A stretch of 64,000 nucleotides of DNA from Cytobacillus sp. IB215665 (GTDB lineage Bacteria; Bacillota; Bacilli; Bacillales; SM2101), in NCBI RefSeq assembly GCF_033963835.1, contig NZ_JAXBME010000015.1:62001-126000 (forward strand). The letters are read 5' to 3'. The first letter of the stretch is position 1, and the number at the start of each line of letters is the position of its first letter. Shown here piece after piece: positions 33,465 through 41,983 of the stretch. The notes under the pieces were generated by a model. That model saw only the letters and a list, made by a program, of their open reading frames with translations, made no database searches and had not been told where the DNA came from. The translations under genes were made by a program, and so were the position numbers.

Positions 33465-34998
33465 AGCGCAATTTGGAATGGTTATGAATTTAGATAAGTG
33501 TATTGGATGTCATACATGTAGTGTTACTTGTAATAATACATGGACAAATCGCCCTGGTGCTGAATATATGTGGTGGAACAATGTCGAAACAAAACCTGGC
33601 ATTGGTTACCCGAAAGAGTGGGAAAATCAGGAAACTCATAAAGGGGGATGGGAAGTAAAGAACGGAAAATTGGAGCTGAAGGCTGGTGGCCGAGCGAGTA
33701 AGCTTCTCAACATTTTTTATAACAAGGATTTGACACAAATTGATGACTATTATGAACCTTGGACTTACGATTATGAAACATTGATTAATAGTCCAGAGCG
33801 TGAGCATCAGCCTGTGGCACGACCGAAATCACAGTTAACAGGTGACTATATGGATATACAGTGGGGGCCAAACTGGGAAGATGATTTAGCAGGTGTTCAT
33901 ATTACAGGTGAAAATGATCCTAATATACAAGGGATTGAGGACAAAATCAAGTTTGAATATGAACAATCGTTCATGATGTATTTACCACGTATTTGTGAAC
34001 ATTGTCTTAACCCACCTTGTGTATCATCATGTCCTTCTGGATCAATTTATAAAAGAGATGAAGATGGCATAGTCTTAGTTGATCAAGACTCGTGTCGGAG
34101 CTGGCGATTTTGTATGACGGGTTGCCCATATAAGAAAGTATATTTTAATTGGAAAACGAAGAAGGCAGAAAAATGTACATTTTGCTTTCCGAGAATAGAA
34201 AGTGGTTTACCAACAATTTGCTCTGAAACGTGTGTTGGAAGGCTTCGATATATAGGCCTAGTCTTTTATGATGAAGAACGTGTGAAAGAAGCAGCTTCTG
34301 TAAGTGATGAGAAAAAGTTATATGAATCTCAGTTGGATATTTTCTTAGACCCACATGATCCGGAAGTTATACGTAATGCAATAAATGAGGGAATTTCAGA
34401 AGACTGGATTGAAGCGGCTCAAAGATCACCTGTGTATAAGCTAGCTATTGAACAAAAGATTGCACTTCCACTTCATCCTGAATATCGTACGTTACCGATG
34501 GTTTGGTACGTACCGCCACTTAGTCCGATGATGGATGCACTCGGTGGTCAAGTTGACTCAATTGATCCAAGAATTGTGTTTCCTACAATTAAACAATTTC
34601 GCATTCCAATTGAATATTTGGCTAATCTATTAAGTGCTGGAGATACAGCGGTTATAGAGGCTGTATTAAAAAAATTAGTGGCGATGAGAAGCTATATGAG
34701 AAGTGTAAATATCCAAAAATCATTTGACTCAAATATTTTAGAGTCAGCTGGCTTAACCGAACAGTCAGCTCGTGACATGTATGAGCTGGCTGCTATTGCG
34801 AAATACTCCGATCGATACGTAATACCCTCATCTCATAAAGAAAAAGTTGGAGATATGTATTTTGGTCAAGGGTCAACTGGTTATGACTTTATGGAAGGTT
34901 GTAATGATTGTAGTGTGAGTGAGAATAACGAGGATTTATATTTGTATGGAGAAAAGTATTGGAGTGATATACAGCATGCTCAAGATGGAAGACAGTAA
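33454..34998 (+). CDS. narH: Respiratory nitrate reductase beta subunit NarH
   Basis: 514 residues, the electron-wire subunit with one [3Fe-4S] and three [4Fe-4S] centres. Cys groups: CIGCHTCSVTCNN at 16-28; CEHCLNPPCVSSCP near 186; CRSWRFCMTGCPYKKVYF near 218, where Trp replaces one Cys and creates the 3Fe site as in E. coli NarH; and CTFCFPRI...CSETCVG near 247-267. Passes electrons from the haems of NarI to NarG. Start is TTG 33454, overlapping the narG stop, with GAGGTGA upstream. narJ overlaps its end by 23 bases, so translation of the operon is coupled. Confidence 0.96.
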   Translation: MKVKAQFGMVMNLDKCIGCHTCSVTCNNTWTNRPGAEYMWWNNVETKPGIGYPKEWENQETHKGGWEVKNGKLELKAGGRASKLLNIFYNKDLTQIDDYYEPWTYDYETLINSPEREHQPVARPKSQLTGDYMDIQWGPNWEDDLAGVHITGENDPNIQGIEDKIKFEYEQSFMMYLPRICEHCLNPPCVSSCPSGSIYKRDEDGIVLVDQDSCRSWRFCMTGCPYKKVYFNWKTKKAEKCTFCFPRIESGLPTICSETCVGRLRYIGLVFYDEERVKEAASVSDEKKLYESQLDIFLDPHDPEVIRNAINEGISEDWIEAAQRSPVYKLAIEQKIALPLHPEYRTLPMVWYVPPLSPMMDALGGQVDSIDPRIVFPTIKQFRIPIEYLANLLSAGDTAVIEAVLKKLVAMRSYMRSVNIQKSFDSNILESAGLTEQSARDMYELAAIAKYSDRYVIPSSHKEKVGDMYFGQGSTGYDFMEGCNDCSVSENNEDLYLYGEKYWSDIQHAQDGRQ

Positions 34999-35515
34999 GA
35001 CTATATTTAAACTTGCATCGATTTTTTTACATTACCCTTCAAAAGAATGGGTGGGTGATGAAGAGATTATTAAAGCAATTCATAGCATTGGCGATAACAA
35101 AGTGCAGCAAGCATATACTAATTTTATTCAATATACAACCAATCATTGTTTGACTGAGTTGTGTGAAACATATGTCAACACTTTTGATTTTAATGACAAA
35201 ACAACACTGTATTTAACGTATGACGTGTTTGGTGATAACCGTGAAAGAGGTCAAGCATTCGTGAAACTTAGGTTTGAATTTGCGAAAGAGGACTTTTATA
35301 TCAAAAATGATGAATTACCCGACTTTTTTCCTTTAATTTTAGAATTCGCATCGGAAGCTTCTGAAGAGAGTGCTATGAAAATGTTTAATATTCATAGGAA
35401 ATCGATAGAGCGTTTACAGAAGGAATTAACAAGACTAGCAAGTCCTTATGAGCATGTATTAAACGGTTGTATACTAGCTATTGATTCACTAATAGAACAA
35501 AAACAGGCAGGATAG
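34976..35515 (+). CDS. narJ: Nitrate reductase assembly chaperone NarJ
   Basis: About 179 residues, all helical, with TorD/NarJ-like features: KLASIFLHYPSKEW at the start, VNTFDFNDKTTLYLTYDVFGDNRERG in the middle (the F-D-x-x-x-x-x-L-Y-L pattern of NarJ), and ELPDFFPLILEFAS. NarJ binds the NarG apoprotein and is needed for cofactor insertion and membrane attachment; it is not part of the final enzyme. Start ATG 34976 has GGAGTG 9 bases upstream and overlaps narH; ATG 34985 is possible. Confidence 0.92.
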   Translation: MLKMEDSKTIFKLASIFLHYPSKEWVGDEEIIKAIHSIGDNKVQQAYTNFIQYTTNHCLTELCETYVNTFDFNDKTTLYLTYDVFGDNRERGQAFVKLRFEFAKEDFYIKNDELPDFFPLILEFASEASEESAMKMFNIHRKSIERLQKELTRLASPYEHVLNGCILAIDSLIEQKQAG

Positions 35516-35559
35516 CTTGAGTATAAAGTGATTCTCAATAAGTCCATGGAGGGTTGGAA

Positions 35560-36249
35560 ATGTCATTTTGGGATCAATTTTGGTGGTTAATATACCCTTA
35601 TATTGTCATAGCCATATTTGTGTTGGGCCATATTTATCGGTACAACACAGATCAGTTTGGGTGGTCAGCGAAATCTAGTGAGTTTTTGGAAAAGAAGAAA
35701 TTAAAATGGGGTAGTTTACTTTTTCATTGGGGAATTATTATCGTTTTCTTTGGCCATGTTGCAGGGTTGCTCGTTCCAAAGGGATTTTATGATTATGTTG
35801 GAATTTCAGAGGAAATGTATCACTTCGGGGCAGTGTGGTTTGGCGGTGCAGCTGGTGTAGCTACCGTAGTTGGTGGTTTTTTATTATTTTTGAGAAGGAT
35901 CACTGTACGTAGAATTTTAGTTAACAGTTCAAAAAGCGATTTGGTCGTGTTAGTTCTCTTAGGGGCAGTTGTTCTTACCGGCTTTACAAATACAGTTGGT
36001 TATACGGCAACAGGAGGAGAATTTGATTATCGAGAATACATTGGACCGTGGATAAGAGGGATTTTAATGTTTCGACCAATTCCTGAGCTGATGATAGGCG
36101 CACCGTTCGGCTTTAAGATACATATCATCAGTGCAGTAGCACTTTTTGCGATTTGGCCATTTACGAGGCTTGTACACGTATGGAGTGTTCCTCTTACATA
36201 TTTAAATCGCAAATATATTGTATATCGCAGTATGACTAAGAAGGGATAA
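35560..36249 (+). CDS. narI: Respiratory nitrate reductase gamma subunit NarI
   Basis: About 229 residues with five transmembrane helices, the diheme cytochrome b membrane anchor of NarGHI. Haem-ligand His residues are visible in LLFHWGIIIVFFGHVAGL (helix 2) and KIHIISAVALFAIWPFTRLVHVWS (helix 5, here read as two short motifs KIHIIS and RLVHVWS). It takes electrons from menaquinol and releases protons outside. Start ATG 35560 with GGAGGG 8 bases upstream, rather than TTG 35554. Last gene of the operon; no clear terminator hairpin follows directly. Confidence 0.95.
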   Translation: MSFWDQFWWLIYPYIVIAIFVLGHIYRYNTDQFGWSAKSSEFLEKKKLKWGSLLFHWGIIIVFFGHVAGLLVPKGFYDYVGISEEMYHFGAVWFGGAAGVATVVGGFLLFLRRITVRRILVNSSKSDLVVLVLLGAVVLTGFTNTVGYTATGGEFDYREYIGPWIRGILMFRPIPELMIGAPFGFKIHIISAVALFAIWPFTRLVHVWSVPLTYLNRKYIVYRSMTKKG

Positions 36250-36590
36250 ACGATGCAGTTGAGGCATTGCTTAAGGTATCTTCATGTATGCTCAGGCAAA
36301 GCAGCGAGCTTCATAATTTCTTTTATCAAGCAGAAGCGTGTCACTTCATCGACACATTCGAAGACGGAAAGTGAATTCTCAGTGCATGTCGGAGCTGACA
36401 GAGGTGCGTTTTAGCTTCTAGCTCCACGCATGTTATAAGCACGAGGTAATAAGAGAATTCTTCAAGAAGGTTAAATAACAAGCTACTAGTCAGCTAATCT
36501 TATATTTGTCTAAGTGAATACAATGATGGTAATTGTGAATAATAACAACGGGAATTTAAACTACTGTATACAATTAGGAGGTTAGCCAGC
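36250..36590. other. GC-richer intergenic stretch downstream of narI, possible structured RNA
   Basis: No gene. Bases about 36280-36465 are visibly richer in G and C than the surroundings and contain inverted pairs: GAATTCTC near 36373 with GAGAATTC near 36452, and CATGTCGGAGCT near 36383 with AGCTCCACGCATG near 36420. It could be the narI 3' end, a small RNA or an old repeat; I do not recognise a known RNA family. Confidence 0.35.
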
Positions 36591-37022
36591 ATGATAAACA
36601 TGTTAGTTGTTAGTATGTTCGTAATGTCTATACTAGGTGGTGGGTTTTTATTAAATGAAGGGGCTTTTGCGAAAATGACTGATGAAGTCCTTATAGCAGA
36701 ATCAAAAGGTACCAAGAAAACTGAAGAACAGCCGAGTAAAGATATGGAAAATCTAGAAGAGAAAATGAAGATGCAAATGGCAAAATTTAAAGCTCCAAAT
36801 GGCGAGGGATTGTATGATTTGTTTAATAACAAATTTGAAGATCTAGCATGGACATTTGAGAGCGATGATTATAATGTAATGCTGTTTCAAGGAAAACATA
36901 ATGATAAGCATTATAAAATTTACTTTTTCTATAAAGAGGAAACTATCGACATGTATGTAGATGGTGAAAAGAAAACGAGAGAAGAATTTGATGAATGGTT
37001 AAAGAAGTTTATTAATACGTAA
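36591..37022 (+). CDS. Secreted protein of unknown function
   Basis: 143 residues. A signal peptide (hydrophobic residues 3-21, with a possible cleavage near AFA-KMT) is followed by a Lys/Glu-rich segment (about 40-70) and a compact C-terminal part (LYDLFNNKFEDLAWTFESDDYNV..., broken here as YDLFNNKFEDLAW and FYKEETIDMYVDGEKK). No family recognised. AGGAGG stands 9 bases before the ATG and a strong terminator follows at 37046. Confidence 0.75.
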   Translation: MINMLVVSMFVMSILGGGFLLNEGAFAKMTDEVLIAESKGTKKTEEQPSKDMENLEEKMKMQMAKFKAPNGEGLYDLFNNKFEDLAWTFESDDYNVMLFQGKHNDKHYKIYFFYKEETIDMYVDGEKKTREEFDEWLKKFINT

Positions 37023-37045
37023 ATATTAGTATAAAACAATCAATC

Positions 37046-37079
37046 AAAGCTCCCTGACATCAACATCAGGGAGCTTTTT
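37046..37079. terminator. Bidirectional terminator, secreted protein / calcium ATPase
   Basis: AAAGCTCCCTGA, 8-base loop, TCAGGGAGCTTT, then TT; 12-bp perfect stem between convergent genes. Confidence 0.9.
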
Positions 37080-37081
37080 CA

Positions 37082-39739
37082 TCATTGCCTAAGTAAAAGA
37101 TACTTACTTATTAGTAATTTGCTAATTTCGTTAACAATAATTGGAATGATAGCAATGACAATAACGATAAACCATTGCTCTAGTGATAGGTAAGTAAGGT
37201 TAATGAATGGATGGAAAAAAGGTATTTTGACTAATAGAACTTGTATTCCGAACCCGACGATAAAAGCTCCTATTAAATATTTATTTGAGAAAAATCCTTT
37301 TTGAAAGATAGTTTCTTTCTCATGTTTTAAATTAAAAGAATGGAAAAGCTGAGCAAAGCTTAATGTTAGAAATGCCATCGTTTGTGCGCGAATAATTGAT
37401 TCAGCTGATAATTGTGATTGTTCTGTAAGAAAACTTACTTCACCGTTTAATCCTATTGAAAATGCAACTAATGTAGCAATACCTATAACCAACCCATTAA
37501 GTAGTGTGTATCTAATTTCTTTATTTGTTATGATTCGTTGTTTCGGATCTCTAGGTTTATGATTCATTACATCTGCATTACCTTTTTCAAAGCCAAGAGC
37601 AATTGCTGGGAGAGTGTCGGTAATTAAGTTTACCCATAGAATATGGATGGCAGTTAAAGGGGCTGGCCAACCCATTAGAATACCAAAAACGAGTGCCACA
37701 ATTTCCCCTAAATTACACGACAGCAAATAAAGGATCGACTTTTTAATATTTACATATATATTCCTACCTTCTTTAACTGCTGATACAATTGTTGAAAAGC
37801 GATCATCAGTTAAAATAATATCCGATGCTCCTTTTGCTACATCTGTACCTGTTATCCCCATCGCTACACCTACATCAGCTTTTTTGAGTGAAGGTGCATC
37901 GTTAACTCCATCTCCAGTCATTGCTACAATATTGCCATTAGATCTAAGTGCATCAACGATACGCACTTTATGTTCAGGTGAAACACGAGCAAACACTTTA
38001 GTGTCTAATATGCGCGATTTTAATTGCAACGCTGTTAACTTATCGAGCTCTTGACCTGTCATTGTTTCGTGTTCATGTTCAGCTATTCCTAATTGTTTTG
38101 ATATAGCTAACGCAGTCTTATGGTTATCTCCAGTTATCATCACTAGCCTTACGCCTGCTTTTTTACAAAGCTCAATTGATTCTTTTACATCTAAACGAGG
38201 AGGATCAATCATACCTACGAGTCCAATAAATATAAATTGATCTTCTTGAATTTCATCATATTTCTTCTCATTCGTTATCATTTTATAAGCGAAGGCTAAT
38301 ACGCGTAGAGAAGCGTTTGCCATTTCTTTAGCTTGTTCAAGAATATTGTCTCGGTTATCATTTGACATAGTACAAATTTGATCATCAATTAAGATGTTAG
38401 TTGATTTCAGAAGGATATTCTCAAGAGCCCCTTTTGTCAACATAAGAACATCTTCGTTAACACGATGCACTGTTGTCATCAATTTTCGTTCAGAGTCAAA
38501 TGGTATTTCGTATAATCGTTTAAAACGATGATCAAAATCATCTTTTGAATACTGAAAATATTTTCCTGCTATGAGGAGTGCTACTTCAGTAGGGTCACCT
38601 GTTTGTTCTTTCTCAGATAATGATGCATCATTACATAATAGCATGACTTTTATTAACATATTTGAGGACTTTAATTGACCATTTAAGTCCGACCAGTCTA
38701 TGTATTTCCCATTAATAAAAGTTTTAGTAACCGTCATTTTATTTTGAGTTAATGTGCCAGTTTTATCTGAACATATGACACTAACAGATCCTAATGTTTC
38801 TACTGCAGGAAGCTTTCTTACAATCGCATTCTTTTTGATTAGTCTTTGAACGCCAAGAGCTAGAACAATCGTAACAATTGCAGGTAGGCCTTCTGGTATA
38901 GCTGCCACGGCTAAACTCACAGCTATTAGAAAAATCTCTGTTACATTTCTTTCTTGAAAAAAACCTATAAGAAAAACGAACATAGAAATGATAATTGCTG
39001 CATAGCCTAGTAGTTTTCCAAGCTCATCTAATTTTTTCTGTAAGGGGGTTAACGACTTTTTTTGCTCTCTTAATAGGTTAGCAATTTTGCCTATCTCTGT
39101 ATTCATGCCAGTACCTATTACGATACCTAATCCCCTTCCGTAAGTAGAAAGAGTAGACATAAATCCCATATTTTGTTGAATTGAAAGAGGAATATTATTA
39201 GTACTTAAACACTCTGAGTCTTTTTCAACTGGAAGGGACTCCCCTGTTAGAGCAGACTCTTCAACCTTTAAGTTTACAGTTTCGAAAAACCTAATATCTG
39301 CTGGAATGTAACGTCCAGTATCTATGACGACAATGTCTCCTATTACAATATTTTTGGAAGGGATTTCTTGAATGATGCCGTCACGTTTCACAATAGCTTT
39401 AGGTGTTGACATTTTTGTTAATTCTTCCAATGCTTTTTCTGCCTTAGATTCTTGAATAACTCCAAGTACTGCATTGATAGCGATGACAATAAAAATGACA
39501 ATTGCATCGCTAATCTCCCCGACGATAAATGAAACGATAGCCGCAGCTAGTAGAATATAGATTAAAGCACTATTAATTTGTCCCCATAATAACTGCAACA
39601 AAGTTGATTCTTGTTGCTCTTTAAATTCATTTGCCCCATTACGCTCTAGTCGTTGTTTAGCTTCAATACTAGATAGGCCTGAATCGAGATTTGTGTCTAA
39701 CTCAGTAGCGATGTCATTCACTTCTTTTGCATACCACAC
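37082..39739 (-). CDS. P-type calcium-transporting ATPase (SERCA-like, P2A)
   Basis: About 885 residues. N-terminal cation-ATPase domain, TGES motif in ALTGESLPVEKD, calcium-site PEGLPA in AAIPEGLPAIVTI (helix 4), phosphorylation motif CSDKTGTLTQNKM, hinge MTGDGVNDAPSLKKADVG, and four C-terminal helices with the WVNLITDTLPAIALG signature (helix 6). It would export calcium at the cost of ATP, like YloB of B. subtilis. Start: the frame opens at 39769, but GTG 39739 (MWYAKEVNDI) fits the family and has GAGAGGATGG upstream. Single gene, terminating at the shared hairpin. Confidence 0.93.
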   Translation of the reverse strand: MWYAKEVNDIATELDTNLDSGLSSIEAKQRLERNGANEFKEQQESTLLQLLWGQINSALIYILLAAAIVSFIVGEISDAIVIFIVIAINAVLGVIQESKAEKALEELTKMSTPKAIVKRDGIIQEIPSKNIVIGDIVVIDTGRYIPADIRFFETVNLKVEESALTGESLPVEKDSECLSTNNIPLSIQQNMGFMSTLSTYGRGLGIVIGTGMNTEIGKIANLLREQKKSLTPLQKKLDELGKLLGYAAIIISMFVFLIGFFQERNVTEIFLIAVSLAVAAIPEGLPAIVTIVLALGVQRLIKKNAIVRKLPAVETLGSVSVICSDKTGTLTQNKMTVTKTFINGKYIDWSDLNGQLKSSNMLIKVMLLCNDASLSEKEQTGDPTEVALLIAGKYFQYSKDDFDHRFKRLYEIPFDSERKLMTTVHRVNEDVLMLTKGALENILLKSTNILIDDQICTMSNDNRDNILEQAKEMANASLRVLAFAYKMITNEKKYDEIQEDQFIFIGLVGMIDPPRLDVKESIELCKKAGVRLVMITGDNHKTALAISKQLGIAEHEHETMTGQELDKLTALQLKSRILDTKVFARVSPEHKVRIVDALRSNGNIVAMTGDGVNDAPSLKKADVGVAMGITGTDVAKGASDIILTDDRFSTIVSAVKEGRNIYVNIKKSILYLLSCNLGEIVALVFGILMGWPAPLTAIHILWVNLITDTLPAIALGFEKGNADVMNHKPRDPKQRIITNKEIRYTLLNGLVIGIATLVAFSIGLNGEVSFLTEQSQLSAESIIRAQTMAFLTLSFAQLFHSFNLKHEKETIFQKGFFSNKYLIGAFIVGFGIQVLLVKIPFFHPFINLTYLSLEQWFIVIVIAIIPIIVNEISKLLISKYLLLRQ

Positions 39740-39971
39740 GCAAACCATCCTCTCGAATAGAAAATACATATGTACATATTCTCCGATAGCATAAACTATT
39801 CATGCTAAAAATAACAAAATTCAATAAAATGTAAAAATTATAAACTATAATGTCTATTAAAATTAATGATTTTGACCATTTTATTTTATATAGAACAGAT
39901 GCCGTTGCTATATTTCAATATAGACATACCTTGGTAGTGTAAGTAAATCCGCTATAGAAGGAGGGAAAGAA

Positions 39972-40208
39972 ATGGAATATACAGATAAAGATTACGACAA
40001 GTTGCTTGCGATTTTAGCTCAGCTCCAAGCGCAATTCCAGGCACAATTACAATTACAAGCAGAGATTCAAGCGCAACTTCAAGCGCAGCTCCAAGCTCAA
40101 GCTCAGGCTCAAGCACAAGCACAAGTTGATAAAGACAAAGTTTGGGTAAAAAATGGAACTTCATCTATTGAATTACCTGACTGGTGGTGCCATAAAGCAG
40201 ACGCTTAA
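39972..40208 (+). CDS. Gln/Ala-rich small protein, paralogue 1
   Basis: 78 residues. A short lead (MEYTDKDYDKLLAIL) is followed by AQLQAQ-type repeats (residues 16-51), alternating Gln and Ala or Leu, probably a long helix or fibre-forming stretch, then a conserved tail DKDKVWVKNGTSSIELPDWW with one Cys. A second gene 40 bases downstream has the same three-part plan. GAAGGAGGG precedes the ATG. No known family; small Gln-rich proteins of this sort in spore formers are sometimes spore-layer components, which here is a guess. Confidence 0.7.
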   Translation: MEYTDKDYDKLLAILAQLQAQFQAQLQLQAEIQAQLQAQLQAQAQAQAQAQVDKDKVWVKNGTSSIELPDWWCHKADA

Positions 40209-40248
40209 TTGATAGTTCTTTATTTAGAAATAAAGGAGGGGAGAAGGC

Positions 40249-40479
40249 ATGGGAAGTAGAGATGATGTGTTTAATAAGATTATTGAGTTACAGGCACAAC
40301 TCCAAGCTCAATTAGAAGCACAAGCACAATTTCAAGCGCAATTACAAGCACAGCTTCAGGCTCAGGCGCAATTACAAGCTCAGGCACAAGCACAGCTAGA
40401 TAAAGATGAAATTGAGGTTAAAAACGGAGCTTCTAGTATCGAGTTTTGCAAAAAAGGTAAAAAAGATGACAAGGATTAA
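40249..40479 (+). CDS. Gln/Ala-rich small protein, paralogue 2
   Basis: 76 residues, tandem paralogue of the previous gene: lead MGSRDDVFNKIIEL, AQLQAQ repeats (about 15-49), and tail DKDEIEVKNGASSIEF ending in a Lys/Asp-rich segment with one Cys. The shared tail (DKD-x-x-x-VKNG-[TA]-SSIE) shows descent from one gene. AAAGGAGGGG precedes the ATG. Unknown function; likely expressed with paralogue 1. Confidence 0.7.
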   Translation: MGSRDDVFNKIIELQAQLQAQLEAQAQFQAQLQAQLQAQAQLQAQAQAQLDKDEIEVKNGASSIEFCKKGKKDDKD

Positions 40480-40981
40480 GTTGAAAATGTATGCATCAGT
40501 TTGATAGTTGTAATTATATTACTTTGGATATTTAAACTAGCTTAAATGCTAAAGTCCCATCAAACTGAATCGTAATAGTTGAAAGACCTCATTTCTATTA
40601 GAAAGTTTATTAATCAGGTGGAGGTTTGTCACCACCTGATTCATTAACAGTCATGAATTCCGGCATAATGATTTATATTTTTCGTACTCGGACATAAACT
40701 CGTTTACAGAAAGATTTTTGATACTTTTCTTCTTAAAACAATCTCCACTAACTTATATGTCCAATTAGCTGTGGCAATGTAGTTAAAATACCAATGAAGT
40801 TACGATAGAAGCGGTAGTAAACAAATCTAATTGTTATTACTATCAAGTGTGTGAACAAGTACCAATAAGGAAATTCTATTGAAAATGTAAAAACATGAAT
40901 ATTTTCACGACAAAATAGGAGGCTGTCTATACAAGAAGCCAAATCTTTTCGTATACATATAAACAAAGGGGGGATTTAAGG
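40480..40981. other. Intergenic stretch with one terminator
   Basis: 502 bases with no supported gene. It contains the hairpin at 40612-40641 and, near 40915-40965, a region that should hold the promoter of the next two genes; no clear sigma-K or sigma-E box could be fixed. Confidence 0.4.
40612..40641 (+). terminator. Terminator after the Gln/Ala-rich genes
   Basis: AATCAGGTGG, 10-base loop, CCACCTGATT, 133 bases past the stop. The stem sequence is almost the same as that of the hairpin at 18182-18212. Confidence 0.7.
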
Positions 40982-41308
40982 GTGATAAACCAAAGAGAAG
41001 TTGAGCAGCTTATTGATAAAACTGTAGCAAAATATATGAGTGAATTTTCGAAGCAAATTGAAAGTCTTTTAACAGCAGACCTTAGAAATGAAAATGGAAA
41101 CTCAAAAATTATAAAGAGTGGAAATTCATTTGTATATGTTGATAATTCAGCTGTTGCATATGCAATTGTGTTGTTATTTCAGCATTTTTCATCTAACGGA
41201 ACGACTAATCATAAAGATATCCAGGGTTTAGTAGACCGTTTAGAAGGCATGATTACACATAATCGTGAAGAACTTGAAAATTTAGTGCAGTCTTTTAAAG
41301 AAGAGTAG
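40982..41308 (+). CDS. Small protein of unknown function
   Basis: 108 residues, mostly helical and charged, with a central hydrophobic segment SFVYVDNSAVAYAIVLLFQHF. The N-terminal third (REVEQLIDKTVAKYMSEFSKQIESLL) and the C-terminal third (GLVDRLEGMITHNREELENLV) look like coiled coils. GTG start with AGGGGGG upstream. The next gene follows 37 bases later on the same strand. No family recognised; the two may belong with the Gln/Ala-rich pair upstream. Confidence 0.65.
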   Translation: MINQREVEQLIDKTVAKYMSEFSKQIESLLTADLRNENGNSKIIKSGNSFVYVDNSAVAYAIVLLFQHFSSNGTTNHKDIQGLVDRLEGMITHNREELENLVQSFKEE

Positions 41309-41345
41309 GTTAACATCTAGAAGCAGGAATAGAGGTGAAATAAAG

Positions 41346-41648
41346 ATGAAAAAAAGAGTTTACATGAATAAAAGAAATCTTTCCTCATTAAAGTTTAATA
41401 ATGATGGAAAAATACAAGTAGTCGAACAAGGTCAACCTATGGATAGTAAAGAAGTTGATCTATGTGTAAGCCAAACTGAAAATCAATTAATTATACCAAC
41501 TAGCGCTAATAATACTCTTACACCCTATACTGCTGAAAGTTATGAAACACACTTACCGATGGCAAAATCTTATGAGCAACCAACTCATACTTTTCCAAGA
41601 CGAATTAGCATAAGATCGGAAAATGGAAATTCTATTATTAAATATTAA
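41346..41648 (+). CDS. Small protein of unknown function
   Basis: 100 residues, no signal peptide or membrane helix, basic start (MKKRVYMNKRNLSS), polar middle, ending in RRISIRSENGNSIIKY. The phrase ENGNS-x-IIK also occurs in the protein encoded just upstream (NENGNSKIIKSGN), suggesting a shared short motif or related function. AGAGGTGAAATAAAG precedes the ATG. No family recognised. Confidence 0.62.
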   Translation: MKKRVYMNKRNLSSLKFNNDGKIQVVEQGQPMDSKEVDLCVSQTENQLIIPTSANNTLTPYTAESYETHLPMAKSYEQPTHTFPRRISIRSENGNSIIKY

Positions 41649-41675
41649 TTTTATACTGACGATTTTTTTTCGTAA

Positions 41676-41804
41676 GTCTCTTTGCTAAAACTTTGTTGCT
41701 TTGTTCACTTAAATATGAGCAACTGACGTGTAATATAGATCATTTTACTAGTCTTTAAAGGTGGATAAATGCCGAGGTTCTTAGCTCTTAATCCGAAATC
41801 AGCT
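41676..41804. repeat. Interspersed miniature element (E9)
   Basis: GTCTCTTTGCTAAAACTTTG ... ATCCGAAATCAGCT, 129 bp, with TTCACTTAAATATGAG inside. Flanks TTTCGTAA and TTTAATAA (6 of 8). Confidence 0.7.
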
Positions 41805-41930
41805 TTTAATAAGAATATATGAGGAGTGATTTAAGCATGTTATTTAATACTCCTTTACATATGTTGAATTGCGTCTAACTTGTTAATTTTTCGTAAAAAG
41901 AAAAATAATTATCAAGTTTTTTGTTTTTTT

Positions 41931-41939
41931 TGTTATAAT
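41931..41939 (+). promoter_or_regulatory. Extended -10 promoter of the surface nucleotidase gene
   Basis: TGTTATAAT, an extended -10 (TG-N-TATAAT) 45 bases before the ATG; the -35 region is only T-rich. Apart from E9, the 41649-41983 gap shows nothing else. Confidence 0.5.
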
Positions 41940-41983
41940 ACATATGCATTTAATTTGTATTATTAGAAGGGAAGGTACGTTAG

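Noticed and set aside
40915-40970. Possible sigma-K/sigma-E promoter (CATATAAAC)
   Set aside because: Only part of the -10 consensus fits and no -35 element could be placed.
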